The notes beneath the pieces were generated by a model, which was not told where the DNA came from, did no database searches, and saw nothing but the letters and a program-made list of their open reading frames with translations. From contig QPFY01000006.1 of the NCBI GenBank assembly GCA_003665825.1, positions 930,001 through 994,000 on the forward strand: DNA of 64,000 nucleotides, read 5' to 3'. Below, piece by piece: positions 8,080 to 19,740 of this stretch (its first letter is position 1; each line of letters opens with the position of its first letter). The position numbers were made by a program, and so were the translations under genes. Source of the stretch: Microbotryum silenes-acaulis (Eukaryota; Basidiomycota; Microbotryomycetes; Microbotryales; Microbotryaceae).

Positions 8080-11000
8080 GATCCCAAACGTGTCTTTTGT
8101 TGCTGCCAACGTGCAGTCAATCAATGAAGACCGTAAGCGGCCTCTCTTTTCTCCAATCTCCGCTCCCATAACGCCGACGTCTTTCTCCTGAGCGAAACTG
8201 GCCGACCTTCCCCCGAAAGGGTGGCCCAGTGGACTCAGGAGTGCCAAGACTTAAAGCTCTCCGCTCTCTTCACTCCTTTCAACAACACTGCAATACTCTG
8301 GAAGAGCGACTCCGTGGTCATTACTATTGATCCCGAGTCGCCTCCCAACACTCTTCGTGCCTCTTTTTCTTTCCCGCACCGAGTCACCGACGCCACCTTT
8401 CGTGTGGGTGATTCAAAAGTCCGGGTTGTATCAATATACGCGCCTTCCTCCGACAAGCCAGACAAAAAGCGCTTCCTCTCACAGCTCAGCACCGCCCTCC
8501 GACAAGTCGTGCGTAACGAACCCTCGCCGCCTGCGCTCCTAGTCGGGGGGGACTGGAATTGTGTTGAGTCCCAACCCCTCGATTCGGAGAACCAAAACGG
8601 AACGAATTATGGGGGTCAGGAGATGTGCGACCTTGCCACGGCCAACAATCTTTTCGACGCCTATCGGCTCCACCATCCCAAAGGACGAGCCACGACGAAT
8701 CGCTCAGCGCCCGGCACATGCCGTCGCCTTGACCGCATCTATGTCTCGCCTGATTGGGTCGACCTCTTCCATGATCACAGAATTTGGGCTCCTGTCTCAA
8801 ATCGACGCACTCAATGGTTGTGGCACGGTTCCAAGTGCCGGGCGCAATCGACATCGGTCCGGGCAAATTCAAGCTGGGTTTGCACGTGATCGAGGGCGAC
8901 GCGACCTGCGAGTACCTCACTTCCATTGTCCGCACCCTTTACAACGAAGCCCTCCTCCAGACGCCCAACGATCCACCAGCAGCTTGGACGTCCACCAAAC
9001 ACCGCCTGCTGCCCGAGCTGCAGGCTCTGGCCCGGACGTTCGCTCGATTCCGACGTGGAGGGTCGGAGCAAGAGAGGGCTGACCACTCGCGCTACGGCGC
9101 GGCGCTGCGGTCCCGCCTCGACCATCTCTGGCGGGTCCCTCTTCCATCTTCATCCGCCTGCGCAAAGTGCGAGCATCCGACCTCATCCCTTCGCTCACGG
9201 TCAACGATGTTGTTCATTCCGACCCGGATTCGATGCTTGGAGCGGCCAGCGACTACTTCGAGCGGGTCTATGAGGACCGCCCCATCGATGACGCGGCCCT
9301 GAAGGTGAAGGCGATCATCGACGGCCTCGCTTCAACTCGCCTCTCCCCCGCGGACTCACTCAAGCTCGAGGAAGCGTACCCGTTGGAGGAGATGACAAAG
9401 GCTCAAGAGGCGTGTAAGTCGAACTCTTCGCCAGGGCCTGACGGCCTCCCGGTTGAGTTTGCGGGAACAGGAATTCGGATTCGGCACCGGACGGTGCGGA
9501 AACAAGAATCTGGTTTCGGCACCGGCCTATCGCGCTACGTGGCCGGCCACTGGCCCGATTCTTCGAAACGTCATCAACTCGATCCCCACCGAGGCCCGTC
9601 AGCCTGGACCTCTTCCCCGCAACACCGCCCACATCCATCTCATCCACAAACGCGGCGAGAGGGATCAGCTCTCGAACAAACGCCCCATATCGCTCATCAA
9701 TGCGGACGAGCGCATCATCTCGCAAGCCCACAACCAGCGCCTCGCTCCCTTGCTCGAGTCCCTGATCGGCCCAACCCAACGTGGCTTTGTTCCGAACCGT
9801 TGGATCGGCACGAACATCGCTGAGGTCCAGTGTCTCATGGACCCTGGACTTCCGGGCTCAACACCCGTGTCCGGCATGCTAGCGGTGATGGACTTTGAAA
9901 AGGCTTACGATCGTCTTTCCCACGCGTACCTTGATGCAGTCCTCTGCGCCGTTGGCCTCGGCCCCAAAGCCCGCCAATGGTACCGAGCGACCTACACCAA
10001 CCAATCCGCCTCGATCTTCCTCAACGGTTGGCTCTCTGCCGCTTTCGACATCCTGTCGGGCGTTCGGCAAGGTGATCCTCTGGCTCCGTCTCTCTTCGTT
10101 CTGGCGATCGAGGGTTTTGCCTGTCAGATTCGATTGAGAGTCAAGGGCATCGAGATTGCGGGCCTCCAAAACATTCGAGAACTCCTCTTTGCCGACGACG
10201 CTTGCTGCGCACTCCACAACCTCTCGGACCTCGACCACCTCAATCGGGCGATCGAGCTTTACGAACGGGCAAGTGCCAGCAAGCTCAGCAACGCCAAATC
10301 TTTCCTCTACCCCCTCGGAGCTTTTCGGGATCGGCCAATCGCCCCAGATCTCGGGACCTGGCGTCTCAGCGATTCGCAGTTTCGCTACCTTGGTATTCAG
10401 GTCGGGGTGGAGATCGCCGAGGATGCGGGCTGGGAAGATGTCAAGGCCTCGACCATCGCTTGGATACGCTCAATTCCGATGTACGATCTCCCATATGCAG
10501 CCAAGTGTTCGATCATCAACATCTACTGCTACACAAAGATCCTGTACTACAGCCGATTCCTCCCCGCTCCCAAGAGCGTTGTCAAGGAGATCGAGGAGGC
10601 CGCCATGCTCGCCATTCACGGTCGAGCTTCGGATGGTACTCAGCGACGTCCGAAGGTCTCCCGGTCGCGCCTCTGCACCCCTTTCGATCACGGCGGCTTC
10701 GGTTTGATTGATCTGCCTCGGCGTCTAGCGATCGATCACGCGAAGTGGGTCTTCCAGCTCCGGGCCCCGGACGGCTGCTTCACACGCCACCTCTTCGACA
10801 TCCGCATTCGCCTCCAGGCACCGAACCAACCAACCCCTTTCACCTTGTCCAGACCGGCCCCCAACCAGCATCGTCGCCCTTGGATCTGGATCTGGTGGGC
10901 ATACTTTTGCCTTCCTCCCCCTAAGTGGGACCATGCAGTGAGAAAGACGAGAAAACTTCTTCCTGCACGTTGGGTTCGATACTTCGAAGCCTGGGCGTCG

Positions 11001-11708
11001 GTGACCACGCTCAATCCCCCGGAACTCTCCAAGAGCCAGAACTTCGAGCAATGGGCGACGCACGTACTCTACTTCCCAGCGGGCCACGGAATACAACTCT
11101 CGGTAAACCCGACGCTTTTTCGAGGGCCCGATGGCGAGGTGATGACGCTGTCTTCGTTCGTGAACGCGTCCAAACGCCACCAAATCTTCATCTTCCCTCC
11201 TATCTTCCCCAAGGGACACCAGAAGGTATTCGATCTGCCTGAGCAACGTTGGAACGCTTGGTGGAAGGCTTTGCGCAAGGTTCGCCGGGTTCACTCGGAC
11301 GCCGAGGATACCGGCCACCTTCTCTCCCTGGGGTCCCTCCATCCGGGCAGCCAAGTCGCCTCCCCAACCAGCCCTCACCCCAACAATCGATCTGCCTCCT
11401 GTGTGATGTGCCTCTCGGAAGCACCCGAGTGCCTGGCCCACCTCGCGGTCGGCTGCCCATTTGCCCGGCGTCTCTGGTCTGCTCTGTCCCCGACCCCCCA
11501 CCCAGTCTTTGTGGACTTTGTATGTCCGGTCGTGTCTCGCTCGGAACGTCGACTTGTCAAACTACGAGTCCTCTTCTTTCACTCGATCTGGAAGCTCTGT
11601 CGCCGTCGCCGATTCTCGTCGGATCTTTTGGAACCGATCGCCGAAACGGACTTCGAGGGGCTTCGAGCCTCTATTCAGGAGTCCAAGGGTCGCCTAATGT
11701 CTCTGTAA
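8063..11708 (+). pseudogene. LINE ORF2: AP endonuclease and reverse transcriptase, frameshifted
   Basis: ORF2 starts at tandem ATGs (8063, 8066) inside the end of ORF1. Endonuclease motifs are visible: FVAANVQSIN, SIYAP, GGDWN and RLDRIYVS. The final SDH motif reads STH. The frame changes at about 8147 (frame 2 to 1), 8800 (1 to 3), 9120 (3 to 2) and 9480 (2 to 3). The last change lies in an imperfect tandem duplication of about 30 bp (9458-9525, CGGAAACARGAAT... twice). The RT is then open to 11708, with DFEKAYDRL, GVRQGDPLAP and FADDA (catalytic). A CX2C...H...C motif (CVMC...HLAVGC) follows near the C terminus, like zf-RVT. At least four lesions make it a pseudogene unless they are assembly errors. 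Confidence 0.85.
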
Positions 11709-12064
11709 GCCACCAAAGGGGGTTTTAGTGGGTATGGTTGATCCTGGTTCAGGGTCAATGAGTCCTACACTACTGGCTTCTGCCAGTGTGCGTAACAGCA
11801 TTCCCTCCGACTTTTCCGAAGATTTCTAGGTATTAATATAATTATGCTGTTTAATGAAGTCTATCAAATAAATAAAAAAAGAATGGCGCCATGCGTCCGC
11901 GCGCGTCTTTCCTTCTTTCGCCTTCGATCCACCTGTGCCCACGTCGAAACTCAACCCTCCCCGCCTACGTCTTCCTACCATGACACGGACATCGTCGACC
12001 ACGGCAAGACGTAGAACAAGGATGGACAAGGAGAACGAAACCCCCGCATGAACGACGCCCACGT
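11709..12064. other. LINE 3' end and spacer
   Basis: The first 170 bp are the LINE 3' UTR with its A-rich end. After that I see no supported feature up to the unknown gene. Confidence 0.5.
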
Positions 12065-12189
12065 GTGTACAGAGAGCTGAAATATTCGCGGTCTGCGTCT
12101 GCACCGCCACAGTTGAGGGAATTTGCTGACGTGTTCTTTTTCAACCCCGCCGCCGTCCTTCACCATCGGCCCACTGCGGCTACCTGTCT

Positions 12190-13438
12190 TCTTATTTTCA
12201 TCCTATTTTTTCAGCCAGAGAATACGTTGATGGTGATGGTCTTGGGTTCGCGTGAGTACCGGCGGCTCAACGATCGGGGCGCGACGCAATCTCGTCGATC
12301 TGACATCTTTGTGATGTCCTTCGACCAGTCGGTTGTGCGGGATGCACTAGTAAAGGCAGGAATCACCACACCTGACCCCATCAACCTTTATGGTCGGCAT
12401 GCCGAGGTCAACCAGACGTGGACTCCAGAGTACCACACGCCTAAGGAGTTCAACCTCAAGGACGCGTTCAGGCTCATTCAAGCCAAAACGCAAAGCACAC
12501 TACTCTTGGACCTGCAAAATAACGAGATATCGTCAAATATGTGAGTTGCGCGGAACCTGCCAGTCTTGTACGGAGCGTGCGCTTGCTCGGGCACTCACTC
12601 GTCACTCTCGTTCAGATTCGTGAGCGCACGGCTTTCTTAAGGGTCACATCGGGCGACTGGCTCTATGAAGAACTTGTTATTGATGTGTTGGCGAATGTCC
12701 GAGCCGCGTATCGACTGCAGTACGACCGTGAGGCCTGTCGGTTGGCGGGAATCATGGGACGGCTTTCCAGGGCGGACATCACAAGATTGCGCAACGAGCT
12801 AGGCGTAGGATCTGCTCTGAAGGTTAGTCACTACTCCCGATTGAACAAGACTGAAAGGCCCGGGGCTCTGAGAATCTTTTGATGTGCTTCAGACAAGCGA
12901 GCCTGTCTACTCCGAATCTGACCAGGACCCGGACGATCTCAGTGAGGAAGAAGTGCTGGAGAATAGGAATCGGGTGCTCTTGTCCATGCCCCCGAAGCGA
13001 GCGCCGCAAGCATCAACCTCGCAACAGGTCAGTGCCTCATCGCAACAGTCCCAGCAAGCCAGCGCTCGTGCAGACGCTCGGCATGCAAAGACACCGAATG
13101 CATGGGCGATTTCAAGTCCCGCAGCCCGCGGTCTAAGAGGCCCGGGTCAGTCAAAATCGACAAAGGAGGCGAACGCTAAACAATCTTCTCGCATTAGCCA
13201 GAAGACCATCACCAGGCGGGTCCGCCGCAGAGAAGAAAGCGAGGAAGAGCAGTCTCGGGTAGAGGAAGAGGAGGAGGAAGAGGAAGAGGAAGAATTAGAG
13301 CCGACTAAAGGGTATAAGAAACGGGCAAGAGGAGCGGCAGCCGGAGCTTCGTGCGGTTTAGATCTTGATCAATCTGACAATCCAGACGAATGGGAGGAGC
13401 CTGTGACGGACGTGGACACTGAGTTTGCTGCTTTGTAG
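12190..13438 (+). CDS. unknown intron-containing gene, acidic C terminus
   Basis: Not recognised. Likely exons: about 12330-12540 (starting after an acceptor CCAG, residues SVVRDALVKAG), 12616-12822 (IRERTAFLRV to GVGSALK) and 12893-13438 (TSEPVYSES to FAAL and stop). Candidate introns GTGAGT...TTCAG (12541-12615) and GTTAGT...TTCAG (12823-12892) have good signals. The first junction does not keep the frame as read, so either an upstream exon is misplaced or the gene carries a 1-nt lesion. The last exon is rich in Gln/Ser, then basic (RRVRRR), then has an unbroken Glu run from GAA/GAG repeats. It may be a host nuclear protein or an accessory ORF of a transposon. Confidence 0.4.
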
Positions 13439-13654
13439 TGTACCTATATCATAATACCAGTAGAAAACCCTGCAATGAGAAACTACAATTCGAATATGAG
13501 CATTAGTAAATTCGAATATGAGCATTAGTACTACAAAGGTGACACCCACTACAAAAAACCTAATGCTAATTGCGCCCGGTCGTGCTCCGCACAAGAGCCC
13601 CTATTGAGACTTTTCGGGGAAACACCATCTGAGAAGGTTAATACCCAACCGACA

Positions 13655-13772
13655 GAAATACCAGCGGCTTGGGTAATACGCTCGTGAGGTGGTAATACCC
13701 GACCCACTGGTATTTCCAGCCGCGCGGGTATTACCACTTCACGAGGGGTATTACCCAAGCCGCTGGTATTTC
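13655..13772. repeat. large palindrome (47-48 bp arms)
   Basis: Left arm 13655-13701 and right arm 13725-13772 are inverted copies with about three differences around a 23-bp spacer. Both are built from GGTAATACCC and CCAGCGGCTTGGG units. A smaller hairpin follows at 13782-13798 (GCCTGG-AAATA-CCAGGC). Related units are at 22602-22622, where TACCCAGGT-CTC-ACCTGGGTA is a perfect palindrome. This looks like the centre of a foldback or MITE-type element. Confidence 0.7.
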
Positions 13773-13854
13773 CAGCCGCGCGCCTGGAAATACCAGGCCA
13801 AAAAGCCCCTCAGTGAGAGTACGTCATCTGATAAGGTGATCTCGCAAGTATAAG

Positions 13855-14290
13855 ATCTCTATCTACTTTACCCTAACTAGTAAAAAAAAAGTTTCGATCA
13901 GCGACCCATGTACCTAAAATTGCTGTTTTTGTCTGTGTTGCGGGCCGGAGGGCCGCAAGTGGTGAATGTATCAGTATACTTTGAGTCTGCCGCACCTACC
14001 TGTGGTATCGGTGTCCCAGCCAGAAGTCATGTACGACCCTTTCTGCATTTTTTGGACCATAAAAGTCGAGCTACAGCCCGACTACAATTTTTGTCGAATT
14101 TTGATATGGTGGGGAACTATTGATCAGTTTGTGTAGGATTTAATGTATAGCAAGCGCGTGGGTTTGCATGACACTTCTTCTACAGATCTCAGGCGTGGTC
14201 TCGCTGTCGTTGACGCGCGGGCGCGGGCGCGGCTACGCTGCGCGATGCCCCGTCGATCACGTGACGTATTTTTGGCATCCCGACCGGTTT
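13855..14290 (+). mobile_element. Helitron 5'-end fragment (copy C)
   Basis: Begins with TCTCTATCTACTTTACCC, much like canonical Helitron 5' ends (TC at the tip, A before it). It runs through an A9 stretch, ATGTACCTAAAAT, and a block with CAAGCGCGTGG and TTTGCATGACA. The same order of blocks is found on the minus strand at 38.70-39.03 kb. No Helitron 3' hairpin end follows here, so this copy is truncated. Confidence 0.6.
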
Positions 14291-14980
14291 TAGGAGCTCA
14301 ACAACAACATGAGGTTCCAGAAAGTGTGAATTGACGCGCCCCCGGAGGGGGCGACGGGTCCCTGAACCTCTGACGGAGTAACACCGACTGACAACGTCAG
14401 CTAGTATTACTAAGAACGTGCCATGGATCGGGCATGCAGCACCAAATTCGCGAGTCAGTTCAATCCACATGAATGAGTCGTGTAAGTATGTGCCAAACGT
14501 TAATGAACATTGCAGACAAGAAGAGATCGAGCCAGAGCCGGGGTGTAAATGCATAAGTTGAGATCACTCAACATCGCCCATGTCACAGTCCGCGTCTGGA
14601 CGAGTTTGTGTTCGCATGTGGTCGTCAGCGCCGGGGACCCACATCGCGCGCTCACCGAAGTCAGCTATAAGAAGTGGTTTCAGTTGACGTTGAGAGAGGG
14701 ACTTCAGGGAGCGACACACGGTTTTTGGGAGGGGCAAGGTCAATGTCAAGATCGGCGTCGGTAATGGACCTCTTGACCGGTGATAGCTTTTTCTCGGGCG
14801 ACGGTGGACGGTCGGCGAGAAAAGGGGGACGAGGCTGCAATGATAACCATGCCGTAGAATTGTCAGATCAGTTTACCCATACAAGAATTTAGTTGATTGT
14901 ATGCGTGACTTGCGTGAAAAGGGCCTTGTTCCTGGCCATGTACCCGGATCCGATGCGGCACGAACTGCAAGCGAGCGTGT
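14291..14980. other. no supported gene
   Basis: Several short ORFs on both strands without domain or splice support; probably decayed transposon sequence between two Helitron pieces. Confidence 0.4.
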
Positions 14981-15511
14981 TCAAGGGCCTGTCTCGCCTG
15001 GTTGAAGTACGTGCGTGCTTGGACGAAACGCCAGAATACGGTCGATGTGGTTCTCTGCTTCTGTTGTTGCCTGCTGTTGCCTTGTACCTTTTCGTGTCCT
15101 TGATTTTTTTTTGATCATTTCGGCCAAAACATCCATGTCGATTTCGAGCAGTGCTGCTGCGATTCGAGCCACCTTCTCTTTGGGAACCCGAAAAGCGAGT
15201 TGGCGAAACACGTCTCGTCGGCGGAGCATGTTCGAGACGATGAATGGGAAAGACGGGTCGCATCGAAAATTGCTGTCGTATAGATTGAGCCAATGTTTGA
15301 CTTGCTCGTCCAGAGAAATCTTGACGTCGCGCTCGACACAGAAACCGACGAGACCGAAGGGACGGAATCGAGCCTCGGTGAAGTAATCATTCCATTCAGA
15401 ACGAATCTCGGTCTTCAATTGCAACTGATCGGATGTTGGCGCATCATGCGATGTCACTCTACGGGGTTCTTCTTGTGCGGGTTCGGGCAGCAGCGGTGGA
15501 TGTCTGTGCAT
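14981..15511 (-). pseudogene. Helitron-type protein fragment (region upstream of Rep)
   Basis: 176-residue frame on the minus strand. The core SLDEQVKHWLNLYDSNFRCD, followed by PSFPFIVSNMLRRRDVF, matches my memory of the segment that precedes the Helitron Rep domain in basidiomycete Helitron helicase-like proteins: an alpha-helical stretch with F-x-x-x-x-F-P-F, then N-x-L-x-R-R. The following sequence in another frame (FVQARTYFNQARQALEHARL) would continue it after a 1-nt shift near 15000. No Rep or helicase follows, so this is a fragment. Confidence 0.5.
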
Positions 15512-16586
15512 CTTTCGTTTGGAGTTAGTCGTTGAGCGATTCTTGTGGGATTTCTCGTCAGTTCGGTTCGACGCATGTTAACAGGTTTTGATGCGTATGC
15601 TCGTGATCGGGGAAGAAAGGTCGTCGTGGCGGAGTCACAGGACTCGCCGTTTGTTACCTTCTGAAGACCTACCCAATTAAACAAGCATTACAGTTGGGAT
15701 CGCACGACCAAAGGAGTACTTGGAGGAATAGCTCTTTCGCAAGCGGTTTCCTCCTGGAGTATCCTTCCACGTGGTGCGCCCGACAGCTCCTTCAGGAGAT
15801 TCAGACTGAACTTGATGCTGCTGCGCACGAGTCGTCCCCAGAGTGCATTCTACAATGCTGACACCGGACAAGCGGACCGGAGTACATATACTGTGCGTGT
15901 TCGGTGCGGCAGGAGGATCGGCTGTCGCCAGTGGTGGACGTTGTCGAGATTCGAGCGTTGTGGACTGACCTCGATGGTGCGGAGGGGTACAGGATCATCA
16001 AGAAGTGACATGACGGCGGTTGTGTGATAGTCTGTCTTAGAGATGCGAGGAAACTCGGTCCAAGTTAGAACAAGGCAGTACAGAGAGACGGAAAGGAGAG
16101 GGCCGGGCGGTGGCAACTTGCCAGCGGAGGCCAGCCTGAGTGCGCTTGTCTGCGCTAGTAGTGCGCTCTGGCGCGGGGACTCGTGGGGGTTGACGACGCC
16201 CAAGCTGAGTGCTGAGTGCGCCGACTCGGCGGGTTAGCAACCGGGCTGCAGTGGACTGACTGTGGTGGGCCATTGAGAATGAATGATCGGCGCTCTTGTA
16301 GGCGGAGCCCTCCTATCCGGGAAGCCTTGTTTAAAGTTTAAAGCCATAAATTCCAGCTAGTCTTATTCAAAGACAGAATCTAACATACGCTAGATCCGCT
16401 GAACCACCATAACATGTGTCATATATCATACACCCATATTGTATACGGGCCATTGCCTCGCTGGGATTAGGACTGATGCCCCCATTTCTCAGGGCTTACA
16501 TCAGTTTTCCCTCCTCCCCCTCAGCTCCCGGCTCCTGAGGGTAGATGGGGCAAGGTTGCCACCATCGCCTCCACCAGTGAGGTATG
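15512..16586. other. no supported gene
   Basis: No domain-bearing frame. Short direct similarity exists between 16283-16325 (GATCGGCGCT...GCGGAGCCCTCCTAT) and 19060-19190 (two copies of CGGCGCTGA...TCTCCTATTG). So the second LINE (16.6-19.0 kb) is flanked by related short sequences. Confidence 0.4.
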
Positions 16587-17729
16587 CTACTCCATATTCT
16601 GTTGGAATGTCCACCACTTTTGCATGCGGCCGCCCCATATTCGCCCAGCCCCTTTAATCAGCTCAGGATGCCATGCTCGGTCCAGCCGCGTCCGCGATCG
16701 CTCGTCTAGAGTCCAGTAGATATCCGGTTTGGGTATCATTGGCATCGCAAACCACCACAAATGTGCCCTCACCAATTTGGTAGCAAAGGTACATAGCTCC
16801 TGTATCTGCAGGTCAGTCCATCCTTGTTGCCGCGCCTCGAGTTCGCTTCGCGTAGCCCGATACAGGTCCTGACCAATTTTGTCGCGAAGTTCTTGTCCCG
16901 ATGGGCACTCTCCAAACGCGTGTTTCTCTGTTTCTTCCTCTGCTCCACATATCACACACTCCGGGGAGGTCCCCAGTCTCTCTGAGCATCGCGAAGCAGT
17001 GGGCAGAACATGTGCCCGCATTTGGAGCTGTGTCTGTGCGGCATACGTTGACACTGCGCGAAGATATGGGTACTGCCCTGCTGAATGTCCGACATTCAAT
17101 AGGAGTCGAACACTGTCGCCTGTCTTCTTTGGTAACGGCTTCAGCTGCCAGTCGTCTTGAAGGTCGTAAATCTTCTTGCTGATATCGCCTTCCAGCCATT
17201 CGAGGTTGTTGGCGGTCATTTTAGCGATCGTCCACTGCGGGAGAGCGAAGTCGGGGAAAGGCACAATGAGGTCAGGCTGTGAATGTCCCTTCTTGGCCGC
17301 TTCATCTGCTCTTTCGTTTGCACGCGATACATCGTCCGTCCGTCCCGTATGAGCTTTCACGTGTTGTATTTCGATCGTGTGGTTCGTTGCGAGTAAACGT
17401 TCGAGCCATGTGTAGTGTGCAAGCGCAGCCCTCGGTTTCTTCGGTGCAACATCGCCCTGCCTAATCTTCTCGGCAAATCTGACCGATGTCAGATGATCTG
17501 CGAGAACCGGAAGTGGTGTAGTAGCCCCTAAATTGTAAGATTGTATAGTCAGTGCTGCCATAATCAGGGCTGTCACTTCCGCTTGCATGATTGACGCGCC
17601 CGCAAACAAAGCTGCCCGGGCCTCCCAATTCGGTCCCACGACTGCTGCGGCCGCGGAGGTGAATCCCGTGGGCAGGACAATAAGTGAGTCATCTGTCGCC
17701 CAAATGCCTTGGGCCTGCGTTTGTCTCAT
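16587..17729 (-). pseudogene. RNase H plus Cys/His tail of a non-LTR retrotransposon
   Basis: 380-residue open frame. RNase H region: ASIMQAEVTALIMAAL gives the catalytic E, PLPVLADHL the D, and IEIQHVKAHTGRTDDVSRAN the H and final D region, with ERADEAAKKG. The C-terminal part has CVICGAEEETEKHAFGEC, the CX2C...H...C motif common after RNase H in fungal LINEs. This frame itself is intact, but it is only the end of ORF2. Confidence 0.75.
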
Positions 17730-17730
17730 T

Positions 17731-19018
17731 TTAAGTATGGGAAGAACTACAACCCAAATCTGATCTTCGACTTCGGTTTGCCGCTCGGCTCTGTTTCGCA
17801 GGAGTTGGACTGGTCCCTCGGCTAGAGTCGGAATAAGAGACTGACGAGCGTGTAATCCAACCGTGAGTTAATTGCAACGAAAGTGGCTGTGAAGCTAAAC
17901 ATGCGTACCTGACGAGCGTGTAATCCAACCGTGGAGAGAAGACAACGGTTGGTGCGCATCGCCAGGCTTCACTAAACAGACGAGCGCTTCTAAACAGATT
18001 ACCAATGAACGCGCCATTCCTAACCCTCATTCCCAACACACCAACTGTCGGTTCATCAAAGCGATCCGACCACTGCCGCACCAATCTGGTATCGGGATCT
18101 AGCCAATCGGAGAAAAGGTCCGGTCGCTCTCTCCGCGGTCCTTTCTTGAGCTCCCGTATATCCGTGAGCCGAGCTGGAAGCGCCGCCACTGCCCGCCGTA
18201 ACTGTGGTTCGTTCCGCCGAGCCCCCCCCTGTATGAAGATATGCATGCTCCGCACTGACCATCGAGGTGAGACGGCTCGCTTGGTCGGTCTCCAGCACTT
18301 GCAGCTTCCCGCATTGTTGTAAAACACTAAGAGCCGTGTTCCACGTCTGGGGGACCTTTCGTTGCGAGTGCGTAAAAGACAGGGGCTTGGGGTCAATGAA
18401 GGGAGAAATGCAGCCGTGGTGTCGGCATTGGAGATCCGCCAGCGTGATCTTGGCCATCGTTGCAAACGCCGGAATGTGATGATTGAGGTCCCGTAATAAT
18501 CCGTCGACCGCCAGTGTCCCGTTTAGTCGCCATAGGCTGGTAAGCTCGAATCCAAACTTGACGACCGGCAAGGTAACCAACTTTGCCGTTGGCGTGAAGA
18601 CGCATCCGTAATATTCCTTTATCTGCTGCGCGACTATTTGATCAAGCCTGAGCGCATCCTCCGGTCGAATTGGGCACAATGCTAGCCTTGGCCTCAACCT
18701 GCTAATCACTTGTTGCTCGATAAACCGTCGCAGTGCTGAGAGCGGAAGCCTTCTAGTCGATGTGCTGGGAAACCCAATCGATCGCACAATACTCTCCAGC
18801 TGGGTATATTGTCGATCTGGTGCTGCAAACGGCGTTTTGAGGAAGACATGTGCCGGGTCGACAGCAACCTGTCGTTCTCCGTGAGGAGTGTTGACCGTCA
18901 CCCTTTCTGGTGGCGCAACCAGTGAGTCAGTTTCTCCCAAGATAATAGCTCGAGTATTCGTACCCCAGTCCGTTTGAGCTCCATAAGCCTCTTGGAATAG
19001 CTCCATGTAGAGCGTCAT
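17731..19018 (-). pseudogene. reverse transcriptase thumb/connection fragment of the second LINE
   Basis: Frames 18056-19018 and 17731-18465 together read like the region between RT palm and RNase H in LINE ORF2. The segment VVKFGFELTSLWRLNG is followed by LLRDLNHHIPAFATMAKITL, then WNTALSVLQQCGKL in the same frame and SDWLDPDTRLVRQWSDRFDEP in the next. At least one frameshift lies near 18100-18250. No catalytic YADD is present, so the palm was lost by truncation. Confidence 0.5.
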
Positions 19019-19283
19019 GGTAGCTAGCGTAGTTTCACTCTTCGCTAGCAGAATTGTTTAGCCGATCGGCGCTGAAATCGGACTCTCCTATTGCGCTCAT
19101 AGGCAGGGTCCTCTCATCCGGGGAAGCATAGGGGGAGCATTGTTCGCACCAATCGGCGCTGATATCGGGCTCTCCTATTGGGGCTTCAACAGCCACGCGC
19201 GTGCGGGGTATTTCGGCCATTTCGTCCAATAAAATCTCAGAAGTGCACCATTTTCGAGGCTGGGACCCCCCCATTTTTCGAAA

Positions 19284-19330
19284 CGAAACCTTCAGCTCTA
19301 ACGAGCTTCAGGGATACTCCCGCGCTACTC
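19284..19330 (+). repeat. dispersed 45-bp hairpin repeat, copy 1
   Basis: Core AACCTTCAGCTCT...GAGCTTCAGGGAT, preceded by CCCCCCATTTTTCG. Related copies lie at 21706-21750 (plus) and 53736-53783 (minus). The two halves can pair imperfectly, so this may be the terminal structure of a small DNA element. Confidence 0.6.
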
Positions 19331-19336
19331 TCTCTA

Positions 19337-19740
19337 ATTTTCGCCTTTTCGCTCCCACTCTCATCGAATTTTCGTGACAACCGCGCCGAGTCTCTGGCGC
19401 GAGGGTAGCGCCGTACGATAGCGAACCGCCGTACCGCCGTACCATGGGAGACCATGGGCCTGCTCGCGCTTTTCCCCTCCGATGTCTCGATCGGATGCCA
19501 ATGGGGTTCTCGAGCGCGGGAAGGGAATTGCGACCTTCCTTGTGTATCTTTCGATTCGATTGGTCCACTCCCTCTAACCTGTTACTTTTCCCTCCCACTC
19601 TCATCGAATTTTGGTCACACTCACTCAAGGAGAAACCCTCGCCACTATGCCCCGGTCCCAAGGTCGCCAGGGAGGGCCATCGCAACCTCGCCAAGTCTTG
19701 GGCGCGAGGGAAGCGCCGTACCATGGCTGCTCGAGCGCCC
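19337..19740 (+). repeat. imperfect tandem duplication at the start of a Helitron
   Basis: Two similar blocks, 19337-19445 and about 19587-19725. Each contains CTCCCACTCTCATCGAATTTT, then GCGCGAGGG[T/A]AGCGCCGTAC about 50-100 bp later. The second leads into ATGCCCCGGTCCCAAGG, which resembles the start of a Helitron protein. Confidence 0.5.

Larger units (their letters stand above)
6540..11882 (+). mobile_element. non-LTR (LINE) retrotransposon, two ORFs, ORF2 broken
   Basis: Plus-strand element with an ORF1 carrying two zinc knuckles, an ORF2 with AP-type endonuclease and reverse transcriptase, and a 3' end with AATAAATAAAAAAAG at about 11868-11882. The left boundary is approximate. The arrangement ORF1 (CCHC) plus endonuclease-RT plus a Cys/His motif after RT fits an L1/Tad-like clade; no RNase H domain was found after the RT. 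Frameshifts in ORF2 mean it is not autonomous now. Confidence 0.85.
16587..19018 (-). mobile_element. second non-LTR element, 5'-truncated, with RNase H
   Basis: Minus-strand remnant made of the C-terminal part of a reverse transcriptase ORF in several frames (18056-19018, then 17731-18465) followed by an intact RNase H-containing frame (16587-17729). It differs from the first LINE, which lacks RNase H, so it belongs to another clade (Tad/I-like, inference). Upstream endonuclease and RT palm motifs are missing, which is usual 5' truncation. Confidence 0.7.

Noticed and set aside
13241..13300. Purine run GAGGAAGAGGAGGAGGAAGAG as a regulatory repeat
   Set aside because: It is the Glu codon run of the unknown gene's last exon; explained by coding.
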